Made by a program: the position numbers and the translations under genes. The notes under the pieces are model-generated. The model saw only the letters and a program-made list of their open reading frames with translations. It was not told the DNA's origin and did no database searches. Source: Lactobacillus xylocopicola (GTDB lineage Bacteria; Bacillota; Bacilli; Lactobacillales; Lactobacillaceae). From it: a DNA stretch of 64,000 bases. Positions 19,895 to 30,424 of the stretch are shown piece after piece. The DNA is taken from assembly GCF_033096005.1 (NCBI RefSeq), contig NZ_AP026803.1, forward strand, positions 912,501-976,500, written 5' to 3'. How positions within the stretch are numbered: position 1 is the first letter of the stretch; each line of letters opens with the position of its first letter.

Positions 19895-22800
19895 TTAAAA
19901 GAGGGAGAGTTGATTTTGGTCAGGCATCCCTGTCAACACACCATTATCCTCTAGGTATTCCATAATTGTCTGTGAAACTTTACCCCTTTGGGCCAGATCT
20001 TCTTTAGACAAAAACTCCTGCTCAGCTCGCGCCGCTACTATTTGCTTAGCAGCATTATTACCAAGTCCTGGCACCGCGTTAAAGGGAGCTAAAATCGTGT
20101 GCTGATCAATAATCTTAAAGTTCAACGCCTCTGACTGCTTAATATCGACCATCTTAATTTTGATGCCCCGTTCCAAACACTCATTAGCAATTTCTAAGAC
20201 TGTCAATAAACTCTTATCCTTGGCCGAGGCATCATTGCCCTGCTTTTGAATATCGGCCATCGCCTTTTTCACGGTATTCTTGCCGTGACTCATGGCTACC
20301 AGGTCAAAAAGACTGGCACGCACGGAAAAGTAGGCAGTGTAATAGATCTCCGGATAGTAGACCTTAAACCAGGCGATCCGTAATGCCATTAAGATATAGG
20401 CTGTGGCATGGGCTTTGGGGAACATGTACTTAATCTTAAGACAGGATTCAATATACCAGCGAGGAATTTTGTCGTTTTGCTGTAACACTTTCATGTCCTC
20501 TTCGCTAATGCCGCGGCCATGCCTTACGGATTCCATCGTCGAGAACGCTACTTCCGGCTTCACCCCCCAGTGAATCAAGTCCATCATGATATTGTCCCGA
20601 CAACCAATTACTTCTTTCAGCACACAGGTCTTATTGTTGATCAATTCCTCAGCATTGCCCAACCAGACATCGGTTCCGTGCGAGAGCCCAGAAATCTGTA
20701 GCAGCTCTGAAAAGGTCGTTGGCTTGGTCTCTTCCAGCATGCCCCGCACAAACCTAGTTCCAAATTCAGGAACACCCAGTGTGCCCGTTTTAGAATCGAT
20801 CTGTTCTGGCGTTACCCCCAAAATTTTAGGGCTAGAAAACAGTGACATCACGCCTGGATCATCCGGTGGAATGGTCAGCGGGTCAACACCAGAAAGGTCC
20901 TGTAGCATCCTGATCATCGTCGGATCATCGTGCCCCAGAATATCGAACTTAAGAATATTGTCGTGAATCGAATGAAAATCAAAGTGCGTCGTCTTCCAAG
21001 CCGCATCGACGTCATCCGCCGGATACTGCACCGGAGTGAAGTCATAGATATCCATATCATCGGGTACAACCACAATTCCGGCAGGGTGCTGGCCGGTTGT
21101 CCGTTTAACTCCAGTTACACCAGCAGCCAACCGGTCAAGTTCGGCGCGCCGCAGGTTCAGTTCTTTTTCATCATCATAATGCTTAACGTAGCCATAAGCC
21201 GTCTTGTCCGCAACCGTGGCAATTGTGCCTGCCCGGTATGAATTCCCCGGACCAAACATTACTCGGATAAAGTTATGGGCAACTGGTTGGTAGTCACCCG
21301 AAAAGTTCAAATCAATATCGGGCACCTTATCCCCGTGAAAGCCTAAGAAGGTCGCAAACGGAATATCCTGTCCATCTTTAACCAAATTACTACCGCATTC
21401 AGGGCATTTTTGATCAGGTAAATCATACCCGGAACCATATTCACCGTTTTCAAAAAACTGCGAATATTTACAAGTAGGACAGCGGTAGTGCGGCGCCAGC
21501 GGGTTAACTTCGGTAATGCCCGACATTGTGGCCACCAGACTTGAACCAACTGACCCCCTCGAACCAACTAGGTAGCCGTCCTTGTTGGACTTGGCAACCA
21601 AACGCTGCGAAATTAGGTAAATAACGGCATAACCATTCGAAATAATCGAGTGGAGTTCCATTTCAAGCCGATCCTGAACAATTTTTGGCAACTCAGCCCC
21701 ATATAGTTCATGCGCCTTGTCATAGGTCAAGCGCTTCATTTCTTCATCTGCATTTTCAATGTGCGGCGGGTACAGCCCGTCTTTAATCGGAGCAATCTCT
21801 GCGGTTGAGGCCGCGAGCTGGTTAGGATTGGTAATCACAATCTCCTTTGCCGCCGCTGCTCCTAAGAAGTCAAATGCAGCCAACATCTCCTGCGTAGTGT
21901 AAAAATGCATATCAGGCTGCTTTTTGTTGCGATTGGGGTTACTTCTTTGCGCAGAAACCAAGATTGTCCGGTAAATTGCATCGTGCTCTTCTACATAGTG
22001 CGCATCTCCGGTAGCCACAACTGGCTTACCTAACTCCTTACCTAATTTGTAGATATTAGTCAAAATTTCTTCCAATTCCGCCTCATCCGCAATTAGGTGG
22101 TCCGCAATTAATTCAGCATAGTTAGCCGGCGGCTGAACTTCCAAGTAATCATAAAACTTCGCCTTTTTTCGAGCCTCATCATAGCCCTTTTGCATCATTG
22201 CAATGAAGACCTCACCCTCAGAACAAGCCGATCCATATAGCAGTCCCTCGTGATTCTTGACTAAGTCAGACTTAGGTGTTCGCGGAATACGGTAAAAGTA
22301 TTCCGTATTAGCCAGTGATACCAGTCTGTACATATTTTTAAGACCAGCTTGGGTTTGGGCTAAGATAGTCATGTGCTGGGGGCGGGCGCGCTTAAAGACC
22401 TGCCCGCGAGTTGCATAGTCATTCATCTTGCCGAGGTCATCTTCACCGAATTTTTCTTTAAAAGCATCTAACAGCTTAAACATCAAATAACCAGTAGCCT
22501 CGGCATCCTGATTGGCCCGGTGATGGTGCTCTAAAACCACATTGTACTTCTTGGCCAATGAGTCCAAAGTATGCCGCGTCTGTTCTGGGTGCAAAAGACG
22601 TGATACTTCTAGTGTATCAACCACTGGCTGGATAACTTCTGCTAGACCAGAGCGGCGCAAGGCAGCGTTAATGAAACCAAGATCGAATTGCACATTGTGG
22701 CCGCACAGCGGCCGCTCACCATAAAAGGCTTGAAACTGCTTGATGACAACCTCCTCGTCAGCTGCAGCACTGACCATTTCATCAGTAATTGAAGTCAAGT

Positions 22801-24202
22801 TAATGGTTTGTTCACTTAGCGGATGGTGTGGATTGATGAATTCATCGAAGCGTTCAATGACCTCACCATTTTTCATTTTAACCGCTCCAATTTCGATAAT
22901 TGTATCGTAGACTGAGGAAAGACCGGTCGTTTCAACGTCAAAAATTACAAATTCTTGATCTTCATAGGTCAGTGGTGCCGGATTAAGGACTAACAGGGCA
23001 TGATCATCAATCATATTGGCCTCAAGGCCATAAATAATCTTCACCTGGTTCTTTTTGCCTGCATTGTAAGCCTCAGGAAAGGCCTGAACGTCAGCATGAT
23101 CAGTGATGGCAATTGCTTGTTGCCCAAATTTTTTGGCTGCCTGAACATAGTCAGTTGCCGTATTGGTGGCATCTAACTGGCTCATATTGGTGTGCAAGTG
23201 CAATTCGACTCGTTTGGTGGTGCCAGTATATTGTTCTTGCCGACCCAGGTGTTCAACTACTTCAAAGGCGGAAATATTGAACACAACGTCATGGTCCCAC
23301 TGATCCTCAGCTGCGCTTCCCTGCATTTTAGCCCAAACGCCTGGCTTTAAGTCACTGATGCTCTTCATCTGTTCTTTGTCCGAGACAAACTTTTTAAAAC
23401 CAATTGAATCTGAGTAATCGGTAATCTCACCCGTAAAAATGATTGAACCATTTTTTAGTTCACGCGTGCTGACGTTGAAAATATTTCCCTCAATAACTAC
23501 GTTACGCGAACCGTCAGTTACCTCCTTAATCTGGGTAACAGGTGACTTTTCATCTAGCTTACGGTTGCCATAGCGGGTTTTTTTGGTGGGGTATGACGGC
23601 GATTTCACTTTTTCTTTGGGAGGTGCCGCATTATAGGCCTCCTGCATAATCTGCTCGTGCTCTTCTTGCAGTTGTTGCAGACTGGCTAGGTTACTTTGTG
23701 AATTAGCTTCGTCGATCTCCGTGACAAATTTTAAGTTAAAAAAGCCATAATTACGCATTTCTTCGGCCAATTGATCAAGCATTTTTTGCTCTAGCAGCCC
23801 ATCTACAACCAGGTTATCAACCGGAATGATCCAGCGTCCCTGGTCTTTTTTAGGTTGATGGTTGGAGATGAATTCGCGGGCTACCTGCTGTAAATATTGC
23901 GAATGCTGCACGGCATAGTTCCAATATTCACATAAATATTCATCCGCACCATCTTGAGATCGAACAAACAAGCGCGTTTCTACAAAAGCCGAAAAGTTAG
24001 CACTAATCGCCTTGTTCAAAGCATCATAAGTGGCGAATTTCAACGGTGTAGTAAAAAGAACATGAATATCCCACCTATGTTCTTTAGCGTACACATCCAC
24101 GTTCTCAATTTCACCTTGTTGCAGCAAGTCGTTATCCTCAAACTGATCAGGAAAGTTAATTTGTTGCAAAAGTTGTAAGAAAAGTTCGTTTTTATTAGTC
24201 AC
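19895..24202 (-). CDS. polC: DNA polymerase III subunit alpha, PolC type
   Basis: Main replicative polymerase of low-GC Gram-positives. The 1435 residues contain an N-terminal tau-interaction region, an OB domain, a PHP domain with HLHT (335-338) and TDHAD (367-371), and an inserted DEDD 3'-5' exonuclease starting FDVETTG (421-427). The catalytic palm carries the PDIDLNFSGDYQ motif, and a zinc cluster CPTCKYSQF...CPECGS lies just before it. The start is GTG five bases after the proS stop, using a site inside the end of proS. It is complete. Confidence 0.97.
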   Translation of the reverse strand: MTNKNELFLQLLQQINFPDQFEDNDLLQQGEIENVDVYAKEHRWDIHVLFTTPLKFATYDALNKAISANFSAFVETRLFVRSQDGADEYLCEYWNYAVQHSQYLQQVAREFISNHQPKKDQGRWIIPVDNLVVDGLLEQKMLDQLAEEMRNYGFFNLKFVTEIDEANSQSNLASLQQLQEEHEQIMQEAYNAAPPKEKVKSPSYPTKKTRYGNRKLDEKSPVTQIKEVTDGSRNVVIEGNIFNVSTRELKNGSIIFTGEITDYSDSIGFKKFVSDKEQMKSISDLKPGVWAKMQGSAAEDQWDHDVVFNISAFEVVEHLGRQEQYTGTTKRVELHLHTNMSQLDATNTATDYVQAAKKFGQQAIAITDHADVQAFPEAYNAGKKNQVKIIYGLEANMIDDHALLVLNPAPLTYEDQEFVIFDVETTGLSSVYDTIIEIGAVKMKNGEVIERFDEFINPHHPLSEQTINLTSITDEMVSAAADEEVVIKQFQAFYGERPLCGHNVQFDLGFINAALRRSGLAEVIQPVVDTLEVSRLLHPEQTRHTLDSLAKKYNVVLEHHHRANQDAEATGYLMFKLLDAFKEKFGEDDLGKMNDYATRGQVFKRARPQHMTILAQTQAGLKNMYRLVSLANTEYFYRIPRTPKSDLVKNHEGLLYGSACSEGEVFIAMMQKGYDEARKKAKFYDYLEVQPPANYAELIADHLIADEAELEEILTNIYKLGKELGKPVVATGDAHYVEEHDAIYRTILVSAQRSNPNRNKKQPDMHFYTTQEMLAAFDFLGAAAAKEIVITNPNQLAASTAEIAPIKDGLYPPHIENADEEMKRLTYDKAHELYGAELPKIVQDRLEMELHSIISNGYAVIYLISQRLVAKSNKDGYLVGSRGSVGSSLVATMSGITEVNPLAPHYRCPTCKYSQFFENGEYGSGYDLPDQKCPECGSNLVKDGQDIPFATFLGFHGDKVPDIDLNFSGDYQPVAHNFIRVMFGPGNSYRAGTIATVADKTAYGYVKHYDDEKELNLRRAELDRLAAGVTGVKRTTGQHPAGIVVVPDDMDIYDFTPVQYPADDVDAAWKTTHFDFHSIHDNILKFDILGHDDPTMIRMLQDLSGVDPLTIPPDDPGVMSLFSSPKILGVTPEQIDSKTGTLGVPEFGTRFVRGMLEETKPTTFSELLQISGLSHGTDVWLGNAEELINNKTCVLKEVIGCRDNIMMDLIHWGVKPEVAFSTMESVRHGRGISEEDMKVLQQNDKIPRWYIESCLKIKYMFPKAHATAYILMALRIAWFKVYYPEIYYTAYFSVRASLFDLVAMSHGKNTVKKAMADIQKQGNDASAKDKSLLTVLEIANECLERGIKIKMVDIKQSEALNFKIIDQHTILAPFNAVPGLGNNAAKQIVAARAEQEFLSKEDLAQRGKVSQTIMEYLEDNGVLTGMPDQNQLSLF

Positions 24203-24207
24203 GAAAA

Positions 24208-25908
24208 TTATCCTAACTCTTTATTAATCAAAGCAGCTAATTCACTGGTTGTTACTTCAACCGCCCGCTCATCGGTTGGGCGTTTAACTTCCACAACACC
24301 TTCAGCGGTTTTTTTACCGATAGTAATCCGAATCGGCGCACCAACCAGGTCAGCGTCCGCAAACTTAACGCCAGCCCGCTCATTACGGTCATCATACAAG
24401 ACGTCATAGCGGGCCCCGTATTTTTGTTCCAAAGCTTGGGCTAGTTCAGTCTGCTTATCATCCTTCATCTTCATCTGCACAATGTGAATAGCAAAGGGAG
24501 CAATTTCTTTTGGCCAAGCTATTCCAAACTTAGTGAGGTGCTGCTCCATCACCGCCGATAGTAACCGGGTAACACCAATTCCGTATGAACCCATGATCAC
24601 CGGTTGGGCCTTGCCATTCTGATCGAGGAAGTCAGCCCCCATTGTTTTGGTGTAATAAGTACCCAGTTTAAAAATGTGACCAACCTCAATTGAGGTGGTA
24701 AATTGCAGCGGCAAATGATCAACGGGATCTGGTTCACCCTCATTGGCCACCCGGATATCGCCATAGTGGTCTACCTGAAAATCACGGTTGAGATTAGCAT
24801 TCTTGTACTGGTAACCGTCCTTGCCAGCCCCCACAACTACATTAGTCAGGTCCTTGACAGTGTCATCCGCAATAATTTGGTCAGCCCAATCTGCTTTAAC
24901 TGGACCTACACTACCTTTATGAACTCCAGTAATTGCCTCTAGCTCAGCATCTGTTGCTGTTCGCAAAGCATCGGCGTCAAGCAAGTGAGTGAGTTTAACT
25001 TCATTAATCTGCTTGTCGCCGCGAATTAAAACTAACACGTGTTCTGCTTCATTCACAATATACAAGACACTCTTAACTATTCTAGTCTCCGGTACCTGTA
25101 AAAAGTCCGCCAATTCGGCAATCGTTTCTTGTTCCGGACTGGCTACCTCACTAAGTTCGGCAGCCGCTTCTTGGTCTGGCGTGAAGGTATCAAGGCTGAC
25201 TGCCATTTCCAAATTAGCTGAATACGTGCCGGTTTCATTAGTGGCAATGGTATCTTCACCGATTGCTGCTGGAGCTTGGAATTCGGTTGAATTCTTACCG
25301 CCCATTGTTCCCGAGTCAGCAATTACCGGCACCACTTTGACTCCGCAGCGCTGAAAAATAGCCTCAAACGCCTGCTTTTCATCATCAAATTGCTGATCTA
25401 ATTGTGCTGTCGTGGCGGCAAAGCTATAGGCATCAAGCATAATGAATTCACGGGTACGCAAAAGTCCAAAACGCGGTCGATTCTCATCACGAAACTTATT
25501 TTGAATTTGGTAAAGCGCAATCGGCATTTGTTTATAGCTTTTAAGACCTTTCGCCACAATTTCAGTAAAAGTCTCTTCGTGAGTTGGCCCTAGCATGCTT
25601 TGGCGGTCGTGCCGGTCTTTCAGCTTGAACATCTCGGGGCCATACTTCTGCCACCTACCTGATTCTTCCCAAAGCGTGGCGGGTAACAATTCCGGCATAA
25701 TCATCTCTGGCACATTGATCTTAGCCATTTCTTCACGCATAATCTGTTGAACCTTGACCAGTACCCGGAAGCCCAACGGTAAGTATGCGTACACACCAGC
25801 AGTCACCTGGCGGACATAGCCTCCCCGCAGCATTAACTTATGGCTTGCAGCGACTGCATCCGATGGTGCTTCCTTCAAAGTTGGCATAAATAAAAAAGAT
25901 TGACGCAT
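24208..25908 (-). CDS. proS: prolyl-tRNA synthetase, bacterial type
   Basis: Charges tRNA-Pro. The 566 residues are the bacterial form with class II motifs (motif 2 around FRDENRPRFGLLRTREF, motif 3 near MGSYGIGVTRLLSAV), an inserted YbaK-like editing domain at about 240-385 that clears Ala-tRNA-Pro, and a C-terminal anticodon-binding domain. The neighbours rseP and polC are standard for Firmicutes. I see no T-box leader, as the gene is internal to an operon. Confidence 0.97.
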   Translation of the reverse strand: MRQSFLFMPTLKEAPSDAVAASHKLMLRGGYVRQVTAGVYAYLPLGFRVLVKVQQIMREEMAKINVPEMIMPELLPATLWEESGRWQKYGPEMFKLKDRHDRQSMLGPTHEETFTEIVAKGLKSYKQMPIALYQIQNKFRDENRPRFGLLRTREFIMLDAYSFAATTAQLDQQFDDEKQAFEAIFQRCGVKVVPVIADSGTMGGKNSTEFQAPAAIGEDTIATNETGTYSANLEMAVSLDTFTPDQEAAAELSEVASPEQETIAELADFLQVPETRIVKSVLYIVNEAEHVLVLIRGDKQINEVKLTHLLDADALRTATDAELEAITGVHKGSVGPVKADWADQIIADDTVKDLTNVVVGAGKDGYQYKNANLNRDFQVDHYGDIRVANEGEPDPVDHLPLQFTTSIEVGHIFKLGTYYTKTMGADFLDQNGKAQPVIMGSYGIGVTRLLSAVMEQHLTKFGIAWPKEIAPFAIHIVQMKMKDDKQTELAQALEQKYGARYDVLYDDRNERAGVKFADADLVGAPIRITIGKKTAEGVVEVKRPTDERAVEVTTSELAALINKELG

Positions 25909-25943
25909 AATTTTCTCCTCACGAACAGTGGTTTTTAAAAATT

Positions 25944-27200
25944 TTATTTAATAAAGTAGCGGTAGATATCATTACCGGTTACCGCAATAATTAAGACTAG
26001 CAGTAAGCCAAAGCCAACCAGCTCTACCATTGCCTCATGGTCCTCAGAAATTGCTTTTCCGCGGACAATTTCAATTAGGTTAAGCAAGAACTTGCCCCCG
26101 TCAAGACCGGGAATCGGAATCAAGTTGACAATCCCCAAATTAATTGAAATCATCGCCAAAAAGGCTAGCAGATAAGAAAAACCCATCTGTGACACTTGGG
26201 AAGTTTGGGAGTAAATACCTACCGGGCCAGACAACTTATTTAGACTGAAGTGTCTGAATAAACCACCGACCGCGTTAAAAATCATTCCCGTTGTCGACAC
26301 TGCCGTATCCCAGCCCCGCTTAGCCTTTGCACTAGCACGCTCATCTCCACGTGCCTGGATACCAATTTGGTAGACCGTCTGCTTTTGCACCTTAACGGCT
26401 TGGGGACGGACATTAACCCTTTCAGTGCGACCAGCCTTGACCAGGTCTATTTTTAGGGTTTTACCCTTACTTTGGTCGATTTGTTGTGAGATCTCATCAA
26501 AGTTCATGGTCTTATGCCCATTAATGGCTGCAATCCTGGTACCTGCTTCGATATGAGCAGCCGCAGCTGGCGAATCCGCCACAACCTTACCGATGGTTGT
26601 AGTGGCCGGACCCGGAACTGTAAAAGTCCACATCATGAACACTACAAAACCTAAGATGATATTCATCAATGGACCGGCCACATTAGTAGCCAACTTCTTC
26701 CAGACATTGGCTTCCTGAAACTGGGTGTCCCGCGGCGCAATAACGAGTTCAGTCTTTGATTGATCAATCATCGTCGCATTGCGGGCTACTTGATAAGTGA
26801 CTTCATTTTCTTCATTGCCATTCTCATAACCGGTGATTGTCAGATCATCAACTAAGTCAACCTGAGTAACTTGCATAGGAATACCCTCAATAGGTAAATC
26901 CGATTCTGAAGCATCAATCCTGACCACCTGCTTTTGCTCATTCAGCTGCAGGATAACCGTCGTCCCGAGATCGATTTTACTTTCATCATCCTTATTGGCA
27001 AGGCGCACATAGCCGCCCAGAGGTAACCAGCGAATCGTATAAGTGGTGGGATTGCGTCTGATTTGCAACAATTTTGGCCCCATCCCAATCGAAAATTCAC
27101 GCACCAAAATACCACATTTTTTGGCAACAATAAAGTGGCCAAATTCATGCACAAAAACCAACAAGCCAAAGACGACTAAAAAAATCAGTATACCCTTCAA
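25944..27200 (-). CDS. rseP: site-2 intramembrane metalloprotease RseP
   Basis: Membrane zinc protease that cuts transmembrane substrates such as anti-sigma factors and leftover signal peptides. The zinc motif HEFGH is at residues 18-22 inside the first membrane helix. A PDZ domain follows (about 195-270), and the NLIPIPGLDGGKF motif with the third zinc ligand is in the C-terminal half, before the last helix. The 418 residues are normal. The start is TTG after AGGAG. It lies between cdsA and proS. Confidence 0.95.
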   Translation of the reverse strand: MKGILIFLVVFGLLVFVHEFGHFIVAKKCGILVREFSIGMGPKLLQIRRNPTTYTIRWLPLGGYVRLANKDDESKIDLGTTVILQLNEQKQVVRIDASESDLPIEGIPMQVTQVDLVDDLTITGYENGNEENEVTYQVARNATMIDQSKTELVIAPRDTQFQEANVWKKLATNVAGPLMNIILGFVVFMMWTFTVPGPATTTIGKVVADSPAAAAHIEAGTRIAAINGHKTMNFDEISQQIDQSKGKTLKIDLVKAGRTERVNVRPQAVKVQKQTVYQIGIQARGDERASAKAKRGWDTAVSTTGMIFNAVGGLFRHFSLNKLSGPVGIYSQTSQVSQMGFSYLLAFLAMISINLGIVNLIPIPGLDGGKFLLNLIEIVRGKAISEDHEAMVELVGFGLLLVLIIAVTGNDIYRYFIK

Positions 27201-27210
27201 TTATCTTCTC

Positions 27211-28008
27211 CTAGTGCACGATTCCTAATAATGCGGCAAAAACCGGCAAGACAAACAGCATGCTGTCAAAACGGTCTAGAATACCGCCGTGACCGGGCAA
27301 AATCTTGCCAGAATCTTTTACGCCATAGAAACGCTTGTAGGCAGACTCAACCAAGTCGCCCATTTGACCAACAATTGATAAAACGACCGCAATTACCACC
27401 ATTTCAACCAAGGGGTAACCAACATTAATAAAGTAAACATAAATTGCGGCACAAATAACCGCACAAATAGTACCGCCAATTGAACCCTCCCAAGTTTTGT
27501 TAGGGCTAATTACCGGCCACAACTTATGTTTACCAATCTTGCGACCAATCATGTAGGCCCCAGTATCAGTTAACCAAACAACCACAAAGACATAGCAGAG
27601 CAGTGCTAGACCATTGCGACTGTTTCTAATTCCGGCCATGTAGTGAAAGCCGGTCCCGATATAGAGTGAGGCAAGTGTATAGACACTGACATCATCAAAG
27701 CTGGTCTTGTTTTTCGACAAGACCGTCCAACTGAGCATCAACATGACTAGCCCAAAGTATACCCCGTACTTAGACCAGTTAAAGGGCGCGCCCTTAAAGA
27801 AATTATCGGGAACAGCCCAGGTAACAGTTGCTAAGAGTGCCAGCAAAAAATTGACTGAAATCAAGATCTGTTTTTTCATTAAAAAGATCTCGCTGATGCC
27901 TACCGCTGCAAAAGCTACGGTTAGCCAGTCCATCCACAATCCACCCATGATAACAATGGGAATAAATAAGATTAAAGCAATAACTGCTGTAATTACACGT
28001 TGTTTCAT
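27211..28008 (-). CDS. cdsA: phosphatidate cytidylyltransferase
   Basis: Integral membrane enzyme that makes CDP-diacylglycerol from phosphatidate and CTP, the branch point to phosphatidylglycerol and cardiolipin. The 265 residues are largely hydrophobic helices. The C-terminal signature SAYKRFYGVKDSGKILPGHG followed by GILDRFDS is intact. It lies between uppS and rseP as in most Firmicutes. Confidence 0.95.
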   Translation of the reverse strand: MKQRVITAVIALILFIPIVIMGGLWMDWLTVAFAAVGISEIFLMKKQILISVNFLLALLATVTWAVPDNFFKGAPFNWSKYGVYFGLVMLMLSWTVLSKNKTSFDDVSVYTLASLYIGTGFHYMAGIRNSRNGLALLCYVFVVVWLTDTGAYMIGRKIGKHKLWPVISPNKTWEGSIGGTICAVICAAIYVYFINVGYPLVEMVVIAVVLSIVGQMGDLVESAYKRFYGVKDSGKILPGHGGILDRFDSMLFVLPVFAALLGIVH

Positions 28009-28016
28009 ATCATTAC

Positions 28017-28751
28017 CTAACTATCTGATTCGTCAACTTTACCAAAGCGACGATGGCGCTGTTGAAATTCTGTAACGAATTCTTCTAAGTCTGATGCAGT
28101 AAAATCCGGCCATTTTTTCGGGCTGAAGGCTAGTTCAGAATACGCTAACTGCCACAGCATAAAGTTGGACAACCGCTGTTCACCGGATGTTCTAATTAAC
28201 AAGTCCGGATCTGGATAATCACCCAGCTTAGCACTCATCAGTCGCTCAGAAATCATTTGTTCATCAACTTGCTCACTACTAATTTCACCGGTCTCAACCA
28301 TTTTGGCAAGAGCTTTGACCGCCGAAGTGATTTCATCTCTTGCCCCATAATTAAAGGCAAAATTTAAAACTAAACCCTTATTTTCAGCAGTTTGTGCCAT
28401 GGCTCGCTCCACCACTTGATGTGTCTTGCGCGGTAAGTCGTCCAAGTATCCCATAATATTAACTTTGACCTTATTTTCCATCAAAGTCGGCATGAACTTG
28501 TCAAAAAAGCGCACGGGCAAGTTCATCAGATAGGCCACTTCTTCTTTAGGACGAGCCCAATTTTCGGTTGAAAAGGCATAGAGTGACAAAACTTTCACAC
28601 CTAATCGATCTGCCGCTAAGGTGATGCGCTCTACATTGTTCATCCCCTCATAATGTCCAGCAACACGGGGCTTGCCCTGTTGACGAGCCCAGCGCCCGTT
28701 ACCATCCATAATAATTGCCAAGTGGTTAAGCTGATTTTTATTCTCTGCCAT
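28017..28751 (-). CDS. uppS: undecaprenyl diphosphate synthase
   Basis: cis-prenyltransferase making the C55 lipid carrier for peptidoglycan and wall polymers. The first motif [17 protein letters not shown] places the catalytic Asp at residue 16, and the [10 protein letters not shown] stretch follows. The C-terminal [19 protein letters not shown] motif is intact. Full length at 244 residues. It is nine bases upstream of cdsA and follows frr by four bases. Confidence 0.96.
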   Translation of the reverse strand: MAENKNQLNHLAIIMDGNGRWARQQGKPRVAGHYEGMNNVERITLAADRLGVKVLSLYAFSTENWARPKEEVAYLMNLPVRFFDKFMPTLMENKVKVNIMGYLDDLPRKTHQVVERAMAQTAENKGLVLNFAFNYGARDEITSAVKALAKMVETGEISSEQVDEQMISERLMSAKLGDYPDPDLLIRTSGEQRLSNFMLWQLAYSELAFSPKKWPDFTASDLEEFVTEFQQRHRRFGKVDESDS

Positions 28752-28755
28752 TTAC

Positions 28756-29313
28756 TTAGCCTTGCGTAATTTCTTTCCGCTTTTGGTCGGCCAGTTGGTC
28801 AATTTTTTGGGTTGCAGCATCAGTGATTTTTTGAACTTGCTTTTCTAAATTGCGCTGTTCATCTTCAGTGATTTCATCATCTTTTTGTTGCTTCTTAAGA
28901 CTGTTCATGGCATCTCGGCGGACATTTCTGACGGCAATCTTACCCTCTTCGGCTTCCTGGTTCACTTGCTTAGCAATTTCTTGGCGGCGCTCACCTGTCA
29001 GCTGCGGAATTACTAGCCGAATAACCTTGCCATCATTTGCAGGTGTCAAGCCCAGATTTGATGCCATCAGCGCATGCTCAATATTATCAAGACTGCTTTC
29101 GTCGTATGGTGTAATCAAGAGTACCCGTGGTTCAGGAATGGTCACGCTAGACATTTGGGTCAGGGGCGTGGGTGCGCCATAGTAGTCAACCTGGATACCG
29201 TCTAAAATCGCTGCATTAGCCACGCCTGCCCGGATTGAGGCAAGATTTTTTTCAAAAACAGTGATCGATTTATCCATATTTGCTTGGGCTTTGTTTATTA
29301 CATCGTTATTCAT
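28756..29313 (-). CDS. frr: ribosome recycling factor
   Basis: Splits post-termination ribosomes together with EF-G. The 185 residues form the usual three-helix bundle with an inserted beta domain; the RAGVANAAILDGIQVDYYG stretch and the basic helix REIAKQVNQEAEEGKIAVRN are clear. The ATG shares one base with the pyrH stop (TAATG), indicating translational coupling. Confidence 0.97.
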   Translation of the reverse strand: MNNDVINKAQANMDKSITVFEKNLASIRAGVANAAILDGIQVDYYGAPTPLTQMSSVTIPEPRVLLITPYDESSLDNIEHALMASNLGLTPANDGKVIRLVIPQLTGERRQEIAKQVNQEAEEGKIAVRNVRRDAMNSLKKQQKDDEITEDEQRNLEKQVQKITDAATQKIDQLADQKRKEITQG

Positions 29314-30038
29314 TATTTTTCTCCTTCAATTACTGTACCAATCTGCTCGCCCATGACAACTTTTTTGATGTTACCATCGGTGTTCACGTTGAACACAATT
29401 AGGGGAATGTTTGTATCCATTGAAAGTGAGCTAGCAGTTCTGTCCATGACTTTTAAGTTTTTCGAAATAACGTCTAACTGGGTTAGTTCCTGATACTTGA
29501 TAGCATTAGGATCAAGCTTAGGATCAGCAGAGTAAACTCCGTCAACTCCGTTCTTAGCCATCAGGATCACATCCGCATCAATTTCGGCTGCCCGCAAAGC
29601 AGCGGTTGTATCAGTTGAAAAGTAGGGATTACCAGTGCCTCCACCCATAATGACCACCCGGCCTTTTTCAAGGTGGCGGATTGCCTTTCTCCTGATATAA
29701 GGTTCAGCGATTTGCCTCATTTCGATGGAAGTTTGCAGTCTGGTGGGAACACCTACATGCTCTAAGCCATCCTGAAGGGCTAAACCGTTCATGATCGTAG
29801 CGAGCATGCCCATGTAATCAGCTTGCGAACGTTCCATGCCAAGTTTAGCACCGGTCTCGCCCCGCCACATATTACCGCCGCCGCAGACGATTCCAATGTC
29901 AACTCCTAAATCATGCACTGACTTAATTTCTTTAGCTAAGTGACCGATGACCGTGGGATTGATTCCACTCCCCTTTTCACCAGCCAGAGCTTCACCAGAA
30001 ATCTTCAAAACAATCCGCTGATATTTAACTTTAGACAT
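29313..30038 (-). CDS. pyrH: uridylate kinase
   Basis: Phosphorylates UMP to UDP. I start at 30038 ([18 protein letters not shown]), which has GAGGAGG five bases upstream, giving 241 residues; the upstream extension lacks family features. [12 protein letters not shown], the GGGNMWRG loop and the [16 protein letters not shown] motif are intact. It heads the run to polC. In most Firmicutes it follows tsf directly, but here a flavoprotein/LysR pair lies between them. Confidence 0.96.
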   Translation of the reverse strand: MSKVKYQRIVLKISGEALAGEKGSGINPTVIGHLAKEIKSVHDLGVDIGIVCGGGNMWRGETGAKLGMERSQADYMGMLATIMNGLALQDGLEHVGVPTRLQTSIEMRQIAEPYIRRKAIRHLEKGRVVIMGGGTGNPYFSTDTTAALRAAEIDADVILMAKNGVDGVYSADPKLDPNAIKYQELTQLDVISKNLKVMDRTASSLSMDTNIPLIVFNVNTDGNIKKVVMGEQIGTVIEGEK

Positions 30039-30424
30039 GACAACCTCCTCTATAACTTTAATTATTCTAACATAGAAAGCAGGCAAATGTGGGCATCCAA
30101 AACAAAAGACAATTACTTTTAATATTCGCAACTTTTTCAAGCGCACTTCTGCTTTTAAATACAATTATTTTGCCGATATTAATTATAATCTTGTAGCACC
30201 GCTGGTTTTGTTGTTTTAAAAAAAGCCCTGTTAACTACAGAACTCTTTTAAACTGATACTCTATCTTTAACTCTGCTATCTTTTTGCTCTTACTAATTAA
30301 TATTAGTCTAAATATCAACTAACCGTTATTCCAATCACAACTATTATGGCTATGGCGAAATTCGCCGGTTTGCAGCAAAAAATAAAAATAAGGTCTACAA
30401 AATTTCAAGACCTTATTAACTTAA
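30039..30424. other. intergenic stretch upstream of pyrH
   Basis: About 390 bases without a gene. It should hold the pyrH promoter (a TATGTTAGAATAAT stretch near 30065-30080 is a candidate -10) and, at its far end, the terminator of the flavoprotein gene. The middle is AT-rich with no ORF or repeat that I can support. Confidence 0.5.
30387..30417 (-). terminator. intrinsic terminator of the flavoprotein gene
   Basis: Ten-base stem AATAAGGTCT (30387-30396) and AGACCTTATT (30408-30417) with a T-rich run on the minus strand (TTTTATTTTTTG). Confidence 0.88.
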